From positions 1,860,001 to 1,924,000 of the forward strand of contig NZ_CP022098.1 in assembly GCF_002305875.1 (NCBI RefSeq): a stretch of 64,000 bases of DNA, read 5' to 3'. The position numbers and the translations under genes were made by a program. Of this stretch, positions 1 through 8,411 are shown piece after piece; within the stretch, counting starts at the first letter, position 1; every line of letters begins with the position of its first letter. The DNA is from Cystobacter fuscus. GTDB lineage: Bacteria > Myxococcota > Myxococcia > Myxococcales > Myxococcaceae. The notes under the pieces are model-generated. The model was not told the origin of the DNA, made no database searches, and saw only the letters and a list, made by a program, of their open reading frames with translations.

Positions 1-67
1 GCGCCGCCTCGCTTGCCTGGACGCCCCAAAGGTCAATACCCTGTCGCACTTGGTGGCCTTTCTCCTG

Positions 68-1821
68 CTAGAACACCGACCGATTTGATTTTTTAGTAAA
101 ATCAGGGATTTACGTGAGGGGATGGACAACAGGGGCTGAATTTGATCAGGTCGGCACATGACCTTAGCCGTCAGTCCGCCGAAGGTGACCGGAGAGATAG
201 CTCGATGGACTCCTCCGCGGGAGTTGAACGAGCAAGAGCAACAGATTGTCGAACGGATGAGCCGTAACGGCAAGCTGTTCGCTTTTCTGCGTCTGAATCG
301 GCACAAGCTGATGGATGAGGCTTTTCAGGCGGAACTGGCCTCCATGTACCGCCAGACAGGAGCAGGGAAAGTGGCTATAGCACCCGGGCTGATGGCAATG
401 GCAATACTCTTACAGGGATACATGGGAGTGTCGGATGCCACCCTGGTGGAACTGACGGTCTTCGACTTGAGAGTGCAGATGGTGTTGGGCTGGTTGGGTC
501 ACAGCGAGCCGGCGTTCTCCCAGGGCTCGTTGTATGAGTTTCGTCAGCGGCTGATGAGAAACCAAATGGACCGGCGCCTCCTGGAGAAGACAGTCGAGGT
601 GGCGCGGGAACAGAAAGAGTTCGGTGAGCGAAAGCTCAAGACGCTGTTGCGAGTGGCGATTGACTCAAAGCCACTGGAGGGAGCTGGCCGGGTAGAGGAC
701 ACCATCAACCTGGTAGGACACGCAGCGCGCAAGGTGATGATGTGCGTGGCGAAGCTGCTGGGATGTTCCAAGCAGCAGGCCTGCCGAGAGGCGGGTATTC
801 CCTTGTTGTTGGAAAAAAGTATCAAGAAGGGATTGGATGTGGACTGGAGCGAAGCGGGGCAGAAAAAGAAAGCGCTGCAAGCCCTGCTCGAGCAAGTGGA
901 AAGCATGATGTCCTGGCTAAGAAAGAATCTGGCAGAGGAGATGGAAGAGGAGCCTTTGAGGGAACACGTTCAGACTCTCGAGCAGATTCGCAAGCAGGAC
1001 CTGGAGCCGGACCCAGAAGGAGGAGGTGTCCGCGTTCGCCAGCAAGTGGCGGAAGAGAGACGAGTGTCGGTAGAAGATGGGGAGATGCGTCATGGACGCA
1101 AGAGCAAAAGCAAGCGCTTCAACGGATTCAAGCAGCATGTGGCCACGGCGCTGGACGAAGAACTCATCCTGGCATGTGCTGTGACGCCCGCCAACCGACC
1201 TGAAGCGGAGGCAACACCGGCGCTTGAGAAGGACATGGAGAAGCAAGGAGTGAAGATTGACGAGTTACACATAGACCGGGGGTATATCAACAGCAGTATC
1301 GTGGACAGCGTGCTCGAGGAGGGAGGGGAAGTGCTGAGCAAGCCGTGGAAGGCACGCAATGGGGAGTTGTTCGCGAAGTCAGACTTCAAAATAGATATGC
1401 GAAGCCGGACCATCACGTGTCCGGAGGGGAAGACAATGCGCTTCGAACTGGGAAAGACAGTCGAATTCGCGACAAAGGACTGTGAGACTTGTCCATTGCG
1501 CGAGAAATGTACACAAGCCCAGATAGGACAAGGACGGACTGTGGCAATCAGTGAAGATGAAGCGCTCCAGCACAAGTTGCGCAAATTAATGAAGACACCT
1601 GCTGGGCGAGAGCGACTCAGGAAGCGAGTAGGGGTGGAACATCGACAAGCCCATATAGCGCGACGACAGGGGCGTCGTGCGCGCTATCGGGGCGTGCGTA
1701 AGAACGTCTTTGATCTACGACGTGCGGCCAGCATCCAGAATTTGGAGACATGGCAACGCCATCTAGAGTTGTCCCAGCAGCAGGTGGGATGATGTGGTTT
1801 TTAAATCGGTCGGTGTTCTAG
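68..1821 (+). mobile_element. IS1182-family insertion sequence
   Basis: A complete element bounded by perfect 19-bp inverted repeats, ctagaacaccgaccgattt at 68-86 and its reverse complement at 1803-1821. One transposase gene fills it. The outermost four bases of each repeat, CTAG, are palindromic and may be the target-site duplication, so the true ends could lie four bases further in. The uninterrupted gene and exact repeats suggest an intact, recently active copy. Confidence 0.9.
158..1792 (+). CDS. IS1182-family DDE transposase
   Basis: A 544-residue transposase, full length for the family. The N-terminal part (about residues 20-130) is the DUF772-like helical domain typical of IS5/IS1182 enzymes. 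The catalytic core shows Asp in VAIDSKPLEG (about residue 169) and Asp in LHIDRGY (about residue 372). A Cys cluster (CETCPLREKC, around 450) and a basic C-terminus with RYRGVRKNVFDLR follow. It cuts and joins its own element ends. ATG 158 lies about 70 bp inside the left repeat. No frameshift is seen. Confidence 0.92.
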   Translation: MTLAVSPPKVTGEIARWTPPRELNEQEQQIVERMSRNGKLFAFLRLNRHKLMDEAFQAELASMYRQTGAGKVAIAPGLMAMAILLQGYMGVSDATLVELTVFDLRVQMVLGWLGHSEPAFSQGSLYEFRQRLMRNQMDRRLLEKTVEVAREQKEFGERKLKTLLRVAIDSKPLEGAGRVEDTINLVGHAARKVMMCVAKLLGCSKQQACREAGIPLLLEKSIKKGLDVDWSEAGQKKKALQALLEQVESMMSWLRKNLAEEMEEEPLREHVQTLEQIRKQDLEPDPEGGGVRVRQQVAEERRVSVEDGEMRHGRKSKSKRFNGFKQHVATALDEELILACAVTPANRPEAEATPALEKDMEKQGVKIDELHIDRGYINSSIVDSVLEEGGEVLSKPWKARNGELFAKSDFKIDMRSRTITCPEGKTMRFELGKTVEFATKDCETCPLREKCTQAQIGQGRTVAISEDEALQHKLRKLMKTPAGRERLRKRVGVEHRQAHIARRQGRRARYRGVRKNVFDLRRAASIQNLETWQRHLELSQQQVG

Positions 1822-1959
1822 GAGAGGGAGAGGGCTGGATCGGAGGGGCCGAGAAGGGCGGCAGCCGGGGCCAGCAAGGCCGCGCGCCGCGCCGGGACAC
1901 GGGACGGTGCAACCCCTTGGGGCACACCCCTGCCCTGGCTGCCCTCGCTTGCTGCCGGC

Positions 1960-2856
1960 TCACCGGTCGAGGGGCCGCCGGGCGAACACGTCGACGAGGT
2001 GGTCGCGCAGCGCGGTGACCTTGCGCGGCAGGTGCTGCGCCGGCGGATGCACGAAGTAGAGCGTCCCCACAGTGTGCTTCCAGGATGGGAGCACCCGCAC
2101 CAGGCGGCCCGCGAGCACATCCTCTTGTGCTAGGTGGTTGGGCAGCACGCTCAACCCCACGGCCCCACGGGTCATCCCTTGCGCGAAGAGGAGGTCGTCC
2201 GTAGCCACCCGCGTCGACGTCAGGGAGCGCAACACTGGCGGCAGTCGCGCCGGCCCCGAGAAGAGGACCCAGCGGTGCTGGGCGCACTCCGAGAGGGTGC
2301 GCGGCGCGCCGAACTGCGCGACGTAATTGGGGGCGCCGTAGATGCCCATCTCGATGACGCCCAGCCTGCGGGCGACCAGCGTCGAGTCCTTCAATTTGTC
2401 TGCGATGCGGAGCGCAACGTCGAAGGTCTCGCCCACCAGGTCAGAGATGCGGTTGGTAGGCCGCACATCGAGACTGACGCCCGGGTAGCGCAGCAGGAAC
2501 TGGGGCAGGACGCCGACCAGAAGCGTCAGTGCGACGTCGGCCGGCGCAGTAATGCGCAAGATTCCCGACGGTTCGGCCTCCTGCTCCGGAATGGCCCCGG
2601 TGAGCTCGCGGTAGGCCGCCAGGACGGGACGCGCCTTGTCGTAGAAGACCGTGCCCGCCGTCGTGAGGCGCACGTCACGCGTGGTGCGGTGGAAGAGCTG
2701 CACGCCCAGGGAGCGCTCGAGCGCGGCGACCCCTCGGCTGACGGACGACTTGGGGGCGCCCAGCTTGCGCGCCGCCTCGGAGATGTTTCCGCTCTCGGCC
2801 ACAGCGACGAAGAGCGGGAGTAGGTTCCAGTCTGGCGTTCCAGGCATGGAACGCAT
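1960..2856 (-). CDS. LysR-family transcriptional regulator
   Basis: A 298-residue LysR regulator. The N-terminal winged helix-turn-helix (about residues 10-65) contains FVAVAESGNISEAARKLG and SSVSRGVAALERSLG. A periplasmic-binding-like effector domain follows (about 95-290) with LRITAPADVAL and FDVALRIADK. It is divergent from a short redox-gene run at 2944 onward, the usual LysR arrangement, so those genes are its likely targets. An in-frame ATG at 2847 is an alternative start. A palindrome covers the start region and suggests autoregulation. The effector is unknown. Confidence 0.9.
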   Translation of the reverse strand: MRSMPGTPDWNLLPLFVAVAESGNISEAARKLGAPKSSVSRGVAALERSLGVQLFHRTTRDVRLTTAGTVFYDKARPVLAAYRELTGAIPEQEAEPSGILRITAPADVALTLLVGVLPQFLLRYPGVSLDVRPTNRISDLVGETFDVALRIADKLKDSTLVARRLGVIEMGIYGAPNYVAQFGAPRTLSECAQHRWVLFSGPARLPPVLRSLTSTRVATDDLLFAQGMTRGAVGLSVLPNHLAQEDVLAGRLVRVLPSWKHTVGTLYFVHPPAQHLPRKVTALRDHLVDVFARRPLDR

Positions 2857-2894
2857 TTACCACTCTTGGGCACCTAGTGCCGATTCTGGAACGC
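2835..2894. promoter_or_regulatory. Palindrome over the LysR start, probable operator
   Basis: The 20-bp palindrome GCGTTCCAGGCATGGAACGC (2835-2854) has perfect 8-bp arms around a 4-bp centre. A further half-site TGGAACGC lies at 2887-2894, 40 bp away. They sit at the 5' end of the LysR gene and in the gap before the divergent gene at 2944. Binding by this LysR protein is inferred. Confidence 0.5.
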
Positions 2895-2943
2895 CTTATT
2901 CTTCTCCGCGTTGCAGCGCACCCCTCGCAAGGAGAACGGGACA

Positions 2944-3207
2944 ATGGCCGCCACGAAGATTGCCATCATCGGCAACGGGAACGTCGGCAGCGCGCTGGAG
3001 AAGGGCGCGAAGAATGCCGGGTATGAAGTCCGCACCACGGGGGCCGACCCCAAGGACGTGCGCACCGCGAGCGCCTGGGGCGACTTCATCATCCTCACCA
3101 TCCCCGCCTCCGCGCGTCAGGACGCCATCAAGAACCTGGGCGCCACCCGGTACGGCGCGGACATCGGCTTCAAGGTCGTCTGGCTCGGGAAGGAGGTGCG
3201 GCCATGA
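2944..3207 (+). pseudogene. NAD(P)-binding F420-reductase-like gene, N-terminal part only
   Basis: ATG 2944 follows an AAGGAGA ribosome site. The 87-residue product starts with a Rossmann motif (KIAIIGNGNVGSALEKG) and continues as DFIILTIPASARQDAIKNLG, as in NADPH-dependent F420 reductase/NAD-binding-2 proteins. Those are about 200 residues or more, so only the nucleotide-binding half remains. The stop overlaps the next start (ATGA at 3204), a real junction or an operon relic. Probably inactive. Confidence 0.65.
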
Positions 3208-3353
3208 CCACCACCATCACTGCCGCCGTGGCCCGCGCCCACAAGGCGCCCTTCACCCTCGAGCCGCTCCACCTAGACGACCTGCGGCCCAACGAGGCGC
3301 GCGTGCGGACACCCCCGCAGCGCCCCAAGGGCGGGGAGCGGGAGACACCGTGA
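3204..3353 (+). pseudogene. Zinc-type alcohol dehydrogenase, 5' fragment
   Basis: A 49-codon reading frame begins at ATG 3204. Its first 35 or so residues (MTTTITAAVARAHKAPFTLE, then LDDLRPNEARVR) match the start of NAD-dependent aryl/medium-chain alcohol dehydrogenases. After that the sequence becomes low-complexity and stops, so over 85% of the gene is missing. It lies in an ATGA overlap with the preceding fragment, as in an original operon. Confidence 0.65.
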
Positions 3354-3418
3354 CCGTCGCGAAGACCTTCAAGAACTCACACCAGACACCGCGCACCTCG
3401 CGTGCGCTTGGAGCAAGC

Positions 3419-3907
3419 ATGACCTCGATTCGAATCCTGTGTGCCTCTCTCCTGCTCGCCACGGCGACCACTCCCGCGCTCGCCCATGCCAAGGACAGCG
3501 CGGACGAACGCGCCATCCGGCAGACCCTCGCTCGCTACGAGTCGGCCCTGAACGCTGCGGACACGGACACGATCGTGAGCCTCTATACCGAGCAGGGTGT
3601 CCAGATGGCACCCGATGCGCCTGCTGCTGTGGGCCGAGAAGCCGTCCGGGCCGCCTACGACGGCACGTTCAAGGCCATCTCGCTCAACCTCAAGTTCACG
3701 GTGGACGAGGTGAAGATGCTGGGCAAGGACAGAGCATTGTTGCGCAGCCACTCCAATGGCACGCTCAAGGTCAACGGCTCGGGCCAGCCTGCTGGGCCGG
3801 CTGCTTTCAAGGAACTCTTCATCCTGAGCAAGCAGAAGAGCGGAGAGTGGAAGTTCTCGCACTACAGCTTCTCGGCGGCGCCTGCTTCCGCGGGCAGCAA
3901 GAGCTAG
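3419..3907 (+). CDS. Secreted SnoaL/DUF4440-like (NTF2-fold) protein
   Basis: A 162-residue protein with a signal peptide (MTSIRILCASLLLATATTPA, cleavage after ALA near residue 26). The rest is a single NTF2-fold domain of the SgcJ/DUF4440 type: ADERAIRQTLARYESALNAAD at the start, then SLYTEQGVQMAPDAPAAVG and a C-terminal strand GEWKFSHYSF. Such domains bind small molecules or act as cyclases or isomerases; the substrate cannot be read here. ATG 3419 gives the signal peptide directly. It is followed 39 bp later by a hydrolase gene on the same strand. Confidence 0.8.
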   Translation: MTSIRILCASLLLATATTPALAHAKDSADERAIRQTLARYESALNAADTDTIVSLYTEQGVQMAPDAPAAVGREAVRAAYDGTFKAISLNLKFTVDEVKMLGKDRALLRSHSNGTLKVNGSGQPAGPAAFKELFILSKQKSGEWKFSHYSFSAAPASAGSKS

Positions 3908-3946
3908 GCCCGGGTCTGTGCCGCACCAGCGAACCTGACACCCCTC

Positions 3947-4810
3947 ATGACATCTTTCACCGACCGCATCCTCGAGACCACAGCAGGGCGCCTGTTTGCG
4001 CGCCTCTGGGGCGAGCCACAGCGCGACGCACCGACGCTTCTGCTCTTCCACGACTCCCTCGGCTGCGTGGAACTGTGGCGCGACTTCCCCGCGCGCCTGG
4101 CGGCCACCACGGGCCGTGCCGTCGTCGCTTACGACCGGCTCGGCTTCGGCCGCTCGGACCCCCACCCGGGCTGCCTCACGCCGGACTTCATGCGCGAGGA
4201 GGCACGCACCAGCGTCCCCGCGCTCATCTCGCAGCTCGGCCTCGGCGCGCTGGTACCCCTTGGCCACAGCGTCGGCGGCGCCATGGCCGTCGCCACGGCG
4301 GCGCACTTCCCAGAGGATTGCGCGGCCGTCATCACCGAGTCGGCCCAGGCCTTCGTGGAGGACCGCACCGTCGCGGGTATCCGCGCGGCACAGGCGGGCT
4401 TCACCGCGCCCGGCCAAGTGGAGCGCCTGGCGCGCTACCACGGGGACAAGGCGCGCTGGGTGCTCGACGCGTGGATTGAAACCTGGCTCTCCCCGGGCTT
4501 CGCCACGTGGCGGCTCGACGACGACCTGCGCGGGCTGCGCTGCCCGGTCCTGGCACTGCACGGCGACAACGACGAGTACGGCTCGCCCGCGCACCCCGAG
4601 CGGATTCGCAGCGTGCCAGCCGGGCCGGCGCATGCCATCCTCCTCGAAGGCGTCGGGCACGTCCCCCACCGCGAGCATCCCGAAGTCGTGCTGGCCCACG
4701 TGGCGGCGTTCCTGCGCGGCCTGCCGCCTCGCAGTGCCGCGAGGGAGCGGCCGGCGGCCACCATCACTCCTGAGGCGGACGGCATTCCCGCCGCAGGAGC
4801 GAGCCGCTGA
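3947..4810 (+). CDS. Alpha/beta hydrolase
   Basis: A 287-residue cytoplasmic alpha/beta hydrolase. The visible triad is Ser108 in the nucleophile elbow GHSVGG, an acid in LHGDNDEYG (about 206-210) and His in GVGHVPHREHP (about 243). HDSLGCVELW provides the oxyanion turn. The spacing fits the esterase/dehalogenase-like AB-hydrolase-1 family. The last 30 residues are Pro/Ala-rich and probably disordered. It may form a small operon with the NTF2-like gene upstream. The substrate is unknown. Confidence 0.85.
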   Translation: MTSFTDRILETTAGRLFARLWGEPQRDAPTLLLFHDSLGCVELWRDFPARLAATTGRAVVAYDRLGFGRSDPHPGCLTPDFMREEARTSVPALISQLGLGALVPLGHSVGGAMAVATAAHFPEDCAAVITESAQAFVEDRTVAGIRAAQAGFTAPGQVERLARYHGDKARWVLDAWIETWLSPGFATWRLDDDLRGLRCPVLALHGDNDEYGSPAHPERIRSVPAGPAHAILLEGVGHVPHREHPEVVLAHVAAFLRGLPPRSAARERPAATITPEADGIPAAGASR

Positions 4811-4978
4811 ACTCAAGGCGCGCGTCACCCGTCCACGACTTCCTGCAGGGCGGCGGTGCTGCACTCGGCCGAGGTCGTCCCGCTGTGGTACGTCGTGTGA
4901 GCTGCACCGTATTGGTAATCAAGCAGACATTGCATAACGAATAGCCGAAAAGAGCAACATGACAGCAGGGAGTGGATC

Positions 4979-6085
4979 ATGAAAATTCGACTGGCCACAG
5001 CGGCGCTTGGCACGTTGGTGATCGGTAGCGGTGCGCATGCGCAATCGCCCGTTTCTTACAGGATCGACCGCGGCAGCGCGCTCCCGCCGGAGGCGAACCA
5101 GGCGGCCGACCGCATGGTGGCCAAGGGGGCGGGCGGCTTTACCATCGCGACCGGCACGGGCGCCAAGGAAGTCTCGCGGGTCAGCTTCGGAGGCATAGCG
5201 CCCGATCAGCGCTTCCCCATCGCCTCGGCCTCCAAGTGGCTGACCGCCGCGACGGTGATGGCGGTGGTAGACGAGGGCAAGCTGTCGCTGGATCGACCCG
5301 TCTCGACGTGGCTCCCGAAGATCACGGGCGATGCGGGCAAGCTTACGCTCCGCCAGCTGCTGTCGCAGACGTCTGGCATCGTCGGCTCGCGCGCGGAACT
5401 CTACGATCTCGCGCAGGATCACCGAATCACGCTCGGGCAATCGGCCGAGGAGGTCACCGCTCGTCCGCTCGTCACCCGTCCGGGCGACGTGTTTGTCTAT
5501 GGCGGTCCGGGATTCCAGGTCGCCGGTGCCGCGGTGGAGGCGGCGACAGGCAAGCGCTGGGCGCAGGTCTTCTACGAGAAAATCGCCGGTCCCCTGGGCA
5601 TGACGCACACCTATTGGACACACCTGAGATTGGACCGGACGGACGAACTGCCGGTTGCGGAGACGCTGAACCCGGTGCTGCAGGGCGGTGCGGTCAGCAC
5701 TGCTGAGGATTACATGCATTTCCTCAGCATGCTGGCGCAGGGCGGGGCCTATCAAGGCAAGCGTATCCTGTCGCGCGCGTCCGTGGATGCGATGCTGTCA
5801 GATCAGACGCCGAGCGCCCGGATGACACCGACCGGCGCCAGCGTGCTGGAGGATGCACATTACAGCCTGGGCAGCTGGTGCGAGACCTGGAACGCACAAG
5901 GCAAGTGCGACCGCAACTCCAGCATCGGCGCATTCGGCGTCTATCCTTGGGTCGAGCGAAAGACGGGAGGCTACGGCATCGTCTTCCTCTATCTGCGCGA
6001 GGACGCCTTCCGCATGTGGCCCGAAATACAAGTCATCCGGGATGCTACGGGGCGGCGGACGACCGGGCGCGGACGTCCGCGGTGA
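4979..6085 (+). CDS. Secreted serine hydrolase (beta-lactamase/penicillin-binding class C fold)
   Basis: A 368-residue exported protein with a signal peptide ending AHA (about residue 21). The class C signature SxxK is Ser83-Ala-Ser-Lys86, followed by LRQLLSQTSGI and a YGG triplet (FVYGGPGF) where class C enzymes have YxN. Esterases, D-aminopeptidases and EstB-like enzymes of this fold often differ there, so beta-lactamase activity cannot be assumed. The last 15 residues (RDATGRRTTGRGRPR) look like read-through after the natural end at EIQVIRDA, hinting at a recombined 3' end. Codon use is less GC-extreme than the neighbours. Confidence 0.85.
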   Translation: MKIRLATAALGTLVIGSGAHAQSPVSYRIDRGSALPPEANQAADRMVAKGAGGFTIATGTGAKEVSRVSFGGIAPDQRFPIASASKWLTAATVMAVVDEGKLSLDRPVSTWLPKITGDAGKLTLRQLLSQTSGIVGSRAELYDLAQDHRITLGQSAEEVTARPLVTRPGDVFVYGGPGFQVAGAAVEAATGKRWAQVFYEKIAGPLGMTHTYWTHLRLDRTDELPVAETLNPVLQGGAVSTAEDYMHFLSMLAQGGAYQGKRILSRASVDAMLSDQTPSARMTPTGASVLEDAHYSLGSWCETWNAQGKCDRNSSIGAFGVYPWVERKTGGYGIVFLYLREDAFRMWPEIQVIRDATGRRTTGRGRPR

Positions 6086-6139
6086 CGCCCGCGCTGCAGC
6101 CAGCGGCAGCAGGCCGCGTGGGCCGTGCCCTGACAGGAC

Positions 6140-6742
6140 TTACTCCTGGTCGGGGCCCCACAACATCGGGATGGAGAGGGCATTGAACTCCAGGTGCAGC
6201 GTCACGTCCTGCGAGACGTTCTCGATGCGCACGGTGAACATGCTCGTGGCCAGGTTCGAGTGCACGGTGGCGCTGAGTATCGAGGACACCTCCGGCGCGG
6301 CGAAGCTCGCGCCAGTCTGCTTGGGGCTGGTGCGAGAACCGATGGTGGGCGCCTTGTCCTCCTCGGTGCCGACATACCGGAGCAGAATGCTTGAGGTGAT
6401 GTCCCCACTGATGGGAGTGTTGCTCTCGTACAGGTCGATGCCGCCCGGTGGGGTGATGAGCCGGTAGCCATTGTACTTGCCGAGCGCGAGCGTGGCGGCG
6501 AACTCGAGTTTCTGGCCCTCGTCCGCGGAGAAGGAGAACTCGCGGGCCTCGCCCGGGGCAATCAGGACCGGTTCGGCGCCGTCCACGCGGGCGTCGTAGA
6601 CGCCGGACGTGAGTGGAGTGAAGGAGGCCACGTTCTCCTGCCGCTCCTTGAAGGGGGTGGGAACGTTCTCCATCTGCTCGGGAGCTCCGCAAGCCGAGGC
6701 CACGAAGGTGGAGATCAGCAGGGTGGCGAGAGACGTGCTCAT
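6140..6742 (-). CDS. Predicted lipoprotein of unknown function
   Basis: From ATG 6742 the product is about 200 residues. It starts with a lipoprotein signal (MSTSLATLLISTFVASACGA, lipobox ASAC) and continues as a beta-rich domain (VLIAPGEAREFSFSADEGQK, SSILLRYVG, HLEFNALS) with no recognised family. The frame is open for another 43 codons upstream, but that part belongs to a different gene fragment, so 6742 is preferred. Probably anchored in the outer membrane or periplasm. Confidence 0.65.
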   Translation of the reverse strand: MSTSLATLLISTFVASACGAPEQMENVPTPFKERQENVASFTPLTSGVYDARVDGAEPVLIAPGEAREFSFSADEGQKLEFAATLALGKYNGYRLITPPGGIDLYESNTPISGDITSSILLRYVGTEEDKAPTIGSRTSPKQTGASFAAPEVSSILSATVHSNLATSMFTVRIENVSQDVTLHLEFNALSIPMLWGPDQE

Positions 6743-6802
6743 GGGTCTGGTTCCGAAGGAAGACGAGAGCGTCGCCCGCCAGGAATGGCGGCGACTTGTT
6801 GT

Positions 6803-6865
6803 CTTGACGTCCTGGACTTCCGCTGCCTCGTAGAGGGCGCGGATCACCTGTTCGTTCGTAGTCAT
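6803..6865 (-). pseudogene. SnoaL-like gene head fused in frame upstream of the lipoprotein
   Basis: The 21 codons from ATG 6865 (MTTNEQVIRALYEAAEVQDV and on) look like the first helix of a SnoaL/NTF2-like protein. The similarity stops and the frame runs on into the lipoprotein gene. It is a gene head left at a recombination junction. Any translation from here would hide the lipoprotein signal. Confidence 0.4.
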
Positions 6866-6871
6866 TGCCAT

Positions 6872-7155
6872 TCTCTCACCAGTTCATGGCCATGAGTGGA
6901 ACCATGTCATGGCGTGATTCAGAGGTATCCGCACGCCCATCTTTGCGAAAGAGAAAAACCTGCAAGTCATCGTTGCGGGATTGTTGGTGCCGGCTACTTC
7001 GGTTGTACGGGAGCCACCGCAGGGGTCCATTGGAGGGTCCGCAGCGTGCGTCCCTGGGTATCGAGGACCCTCGACCTTCCCGAGGAGCTGTCCGGTGCCC
7101 AGGTCCACCAGCGCTTGCTATTGGATGACGCAGCAGCTCTCCACGAAGAACCGAG
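6872..7155. other. No gene recognised
   Basis: About 280 bp between the SnoaL fragment and the kelch relic. Open frames exist on both strands. The minus-strand reading contains VDLGTGQLLGKVEG, which could be the end of an unidentified gene, but no start, ribosome site or full domain is visible. Confidence 0.4.
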
Positions 7156-7562
7156 CCGCGCCGACCCGCTCGGCGTCGATTGGGTGTGCTCGTGGCCGGC
7201 GGTGATGGCGCCAGGGCGAGCAGTTCGGCGGAGGTGTACGACCCGGCCACGGGCGCCTGGGCGGCCACCGGCAACCTGGGGACGTACCGCCGCGAGCACT
7301 CTGCGGTGCGGCTGGCGGATGGCCGCGTGCTGGTGACGGGCGGCCTCGGGCGGTGGGCGGCTATGATGACTCCACGGGCATCCACGCCTCCGCCGAGCTG
7401 TATGACCCGAACGCCGGGGCGTGGTGCACCACCGGCTCCCTGGGCCAGGACCGCTACGAGCACACCGCCACGCCGCTGCCGGATGGCCGGGTGCTCATCA
7501 CCGCGGGGTTCAGCAACGGCAGCTCGTACACGAGCGAAGTGTACGGCCTGGGCGGCAGGTAG
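7156..7562 (+). pseudogene. Kelch-repeat protein fragment with a frameshift
   Basis: Two to three kelch blades can be read: VLVAGGDG then AEVYDPATGAWAATGNL, and DGRVLVTGG then ASAELYDPNAGAWCTTGSL, DGRVLITAGF and SEVYGLGGR-stop. The frame changes near 7345-7355, where a GGGCGGTGGGCGG tract joins the two halves. The upstream blades of a normal multi-blade propeller are missing. Myxobacteria carry many such secreted kelch proteins; this is a 3' remnant. Confidence 0.7.
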
Positions 7563-7773
7563 TCCGCGCCCTCGCTGCTCGAGGGCCCGGGGGCCGTCTC
7601 CCCACGAGGGAGGCGGCCCCTTTCGTTCGTGCGCCTGATGGGTGTTGACGGACGCCTCTCCGGAGCCATCTCCACGATGGGGCCGAGGATGTCGTCGATG
7701 CGCTTCATCACGTCCGCGCTTTACTTCATGGGGTCCACGAATCGGGATGGCGACGGTCTCCGCGAACACCGCC

Positions 7774-7920
7774 ATGAAGAGCGCACTCATCGGTGCCACC
7801 GGCTATGTCGGCTCCAAGCTGCTGGCCGAGAGCCTCCACCGTGGCCACGAGGTCACCGCCATCGTCACGGACACCGCGCCGCTCCCCGCGCATGCCCGGC
7901 TCAGGGCGCTCCAGGGGGAC
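7774..7920 (+). pseudogene. NmrA-like NAD(P)-binding gene head
   Basis: ATG 7774 opens MKSALIGATGYVGSKLLAES and continues HEVTAIV to RLRALQGDA, a clear NmrA/SDR Rossmann start. The similarity ends where the 438-bp HxlR repeat begins (about 7904), with some shared bases at the seam. Only about 45 of more than 200 codons survive. Confidence 0.65.
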
Positions 7921-8287
7921 GCTCGCGGTCGTAGGCTTCCTGGTGCTTCTGGATCGTGTCGATGTGCGCGAGGGTCCAATCGTACAGTGCCGCGAACGGC
8001 TCCTGGAGCGATCTGCCAAGCGGGGTGAGCGAGTACTCGACGCCCGGCGGCGAGCCGCCGATGACGCGTCGGCGGACCATCCCGTTGCGTTCGAGCTTTC
8101 GCAGCGTCTGCGTTAGCACGCGCTGGGTGATTCCCTCGAGCCGTCGCTTGATTGCGTTGAACCGCCTCGGCGTGCGCACAAGCACGGCAAGGACCATCAT
8201 CGACCACTTGTCGCCGATCTGATCGAGGATCGTGCGGCTGGGGCAGTCGGCCCGGTAGATGGGATCGTCTTCAGTATCGCTCAGCAT
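7901..8287 (-). CDS. HxlR-family transcriptional regulator (copy 1)
   Basis: A 128-residue MarR-like winged-helix regulator of the HxlR type, with the diagnostic N-terminal Cys (YRADCPSRTILDQIGDKWSM) followed by RFNAIKRRLEGITQRVLTQT and LERNGMVRR. ATG 8287 is chosen because it gives the usual family length; the frame is open further upstream. It is divergent from an SDR gene, the typical HxlR-target arrangement. The single conserved Cys suggests electrophile or quinone sensing, inferred from the family. A near-identical second copy lies at 44808-45209. Confidence 0.88.
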   Translation of the reverse strand: MLSDTEDDPIYRADCPSRTILDQIGDKWSMMVLAVLVRTPRRFNAIKRRLEGITQRVLTQTLRKLERNGMVRRRVIGGSPPGVEYSLTPLGRSLQEPFAALYDWTLAHIDTIQKHQEAYDRERPPGAP

Positions 8288-8341
8288 ACCAAGGATGCTG
8301 AAGGTACGCTCTTGACCCCTGGTATGCAAGAGATACCTTCC
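7904..8341. repeat. 438-bp duplicated segment, copy 1 (partner 44826-45263)
   Basis: The segment carries the HxlR gene and its promoter region up to the ATACCTTCC sequence. It recurs at a constant offset of 36,922 bp with no indel and only a few substitutions (for example gagcgagtac versus gatcgcgtac). Copy 1 keeps the divergent SDR target; copy 2 does not. Confidence 0.92.
8321..8337. promoter_or_regulatory. Inverted repeat between HxlR and SDR genes, probable HxlR operator
   Basis: GGTATGCAAGAGATACC has 5-bp arms GGTAT/ATACC around 7 bp. It lies 34 bp from the HxlR start and about 75 bp from the SDR start. The arms are also preserved in the second copy of the segment. Confidence 0.5.
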
Positions 8342-8411
8342 GTGGCGTGACCCCTTTGCCTCTCTTCCCATCGTCACGACATGAGCCGTTCTCAAAGGAG
8401 ATGGAATCGAT

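Noticed and set aside
2651-3418. Long plus-strand frame that would extend the NTF2-like protein by 256 residues
   Set aside because: It runs antisense through the LysR gene and is Arg/Pro-rich. The signal peptide at ATG 3419 marks the real start.
4979-6085. A beta-lactamase resistance gene
   Set aside because: SxxK is present but the YxN motif is YGG and no KTG-type motif stands out, so only the wider serine-hydrolase family is supported.
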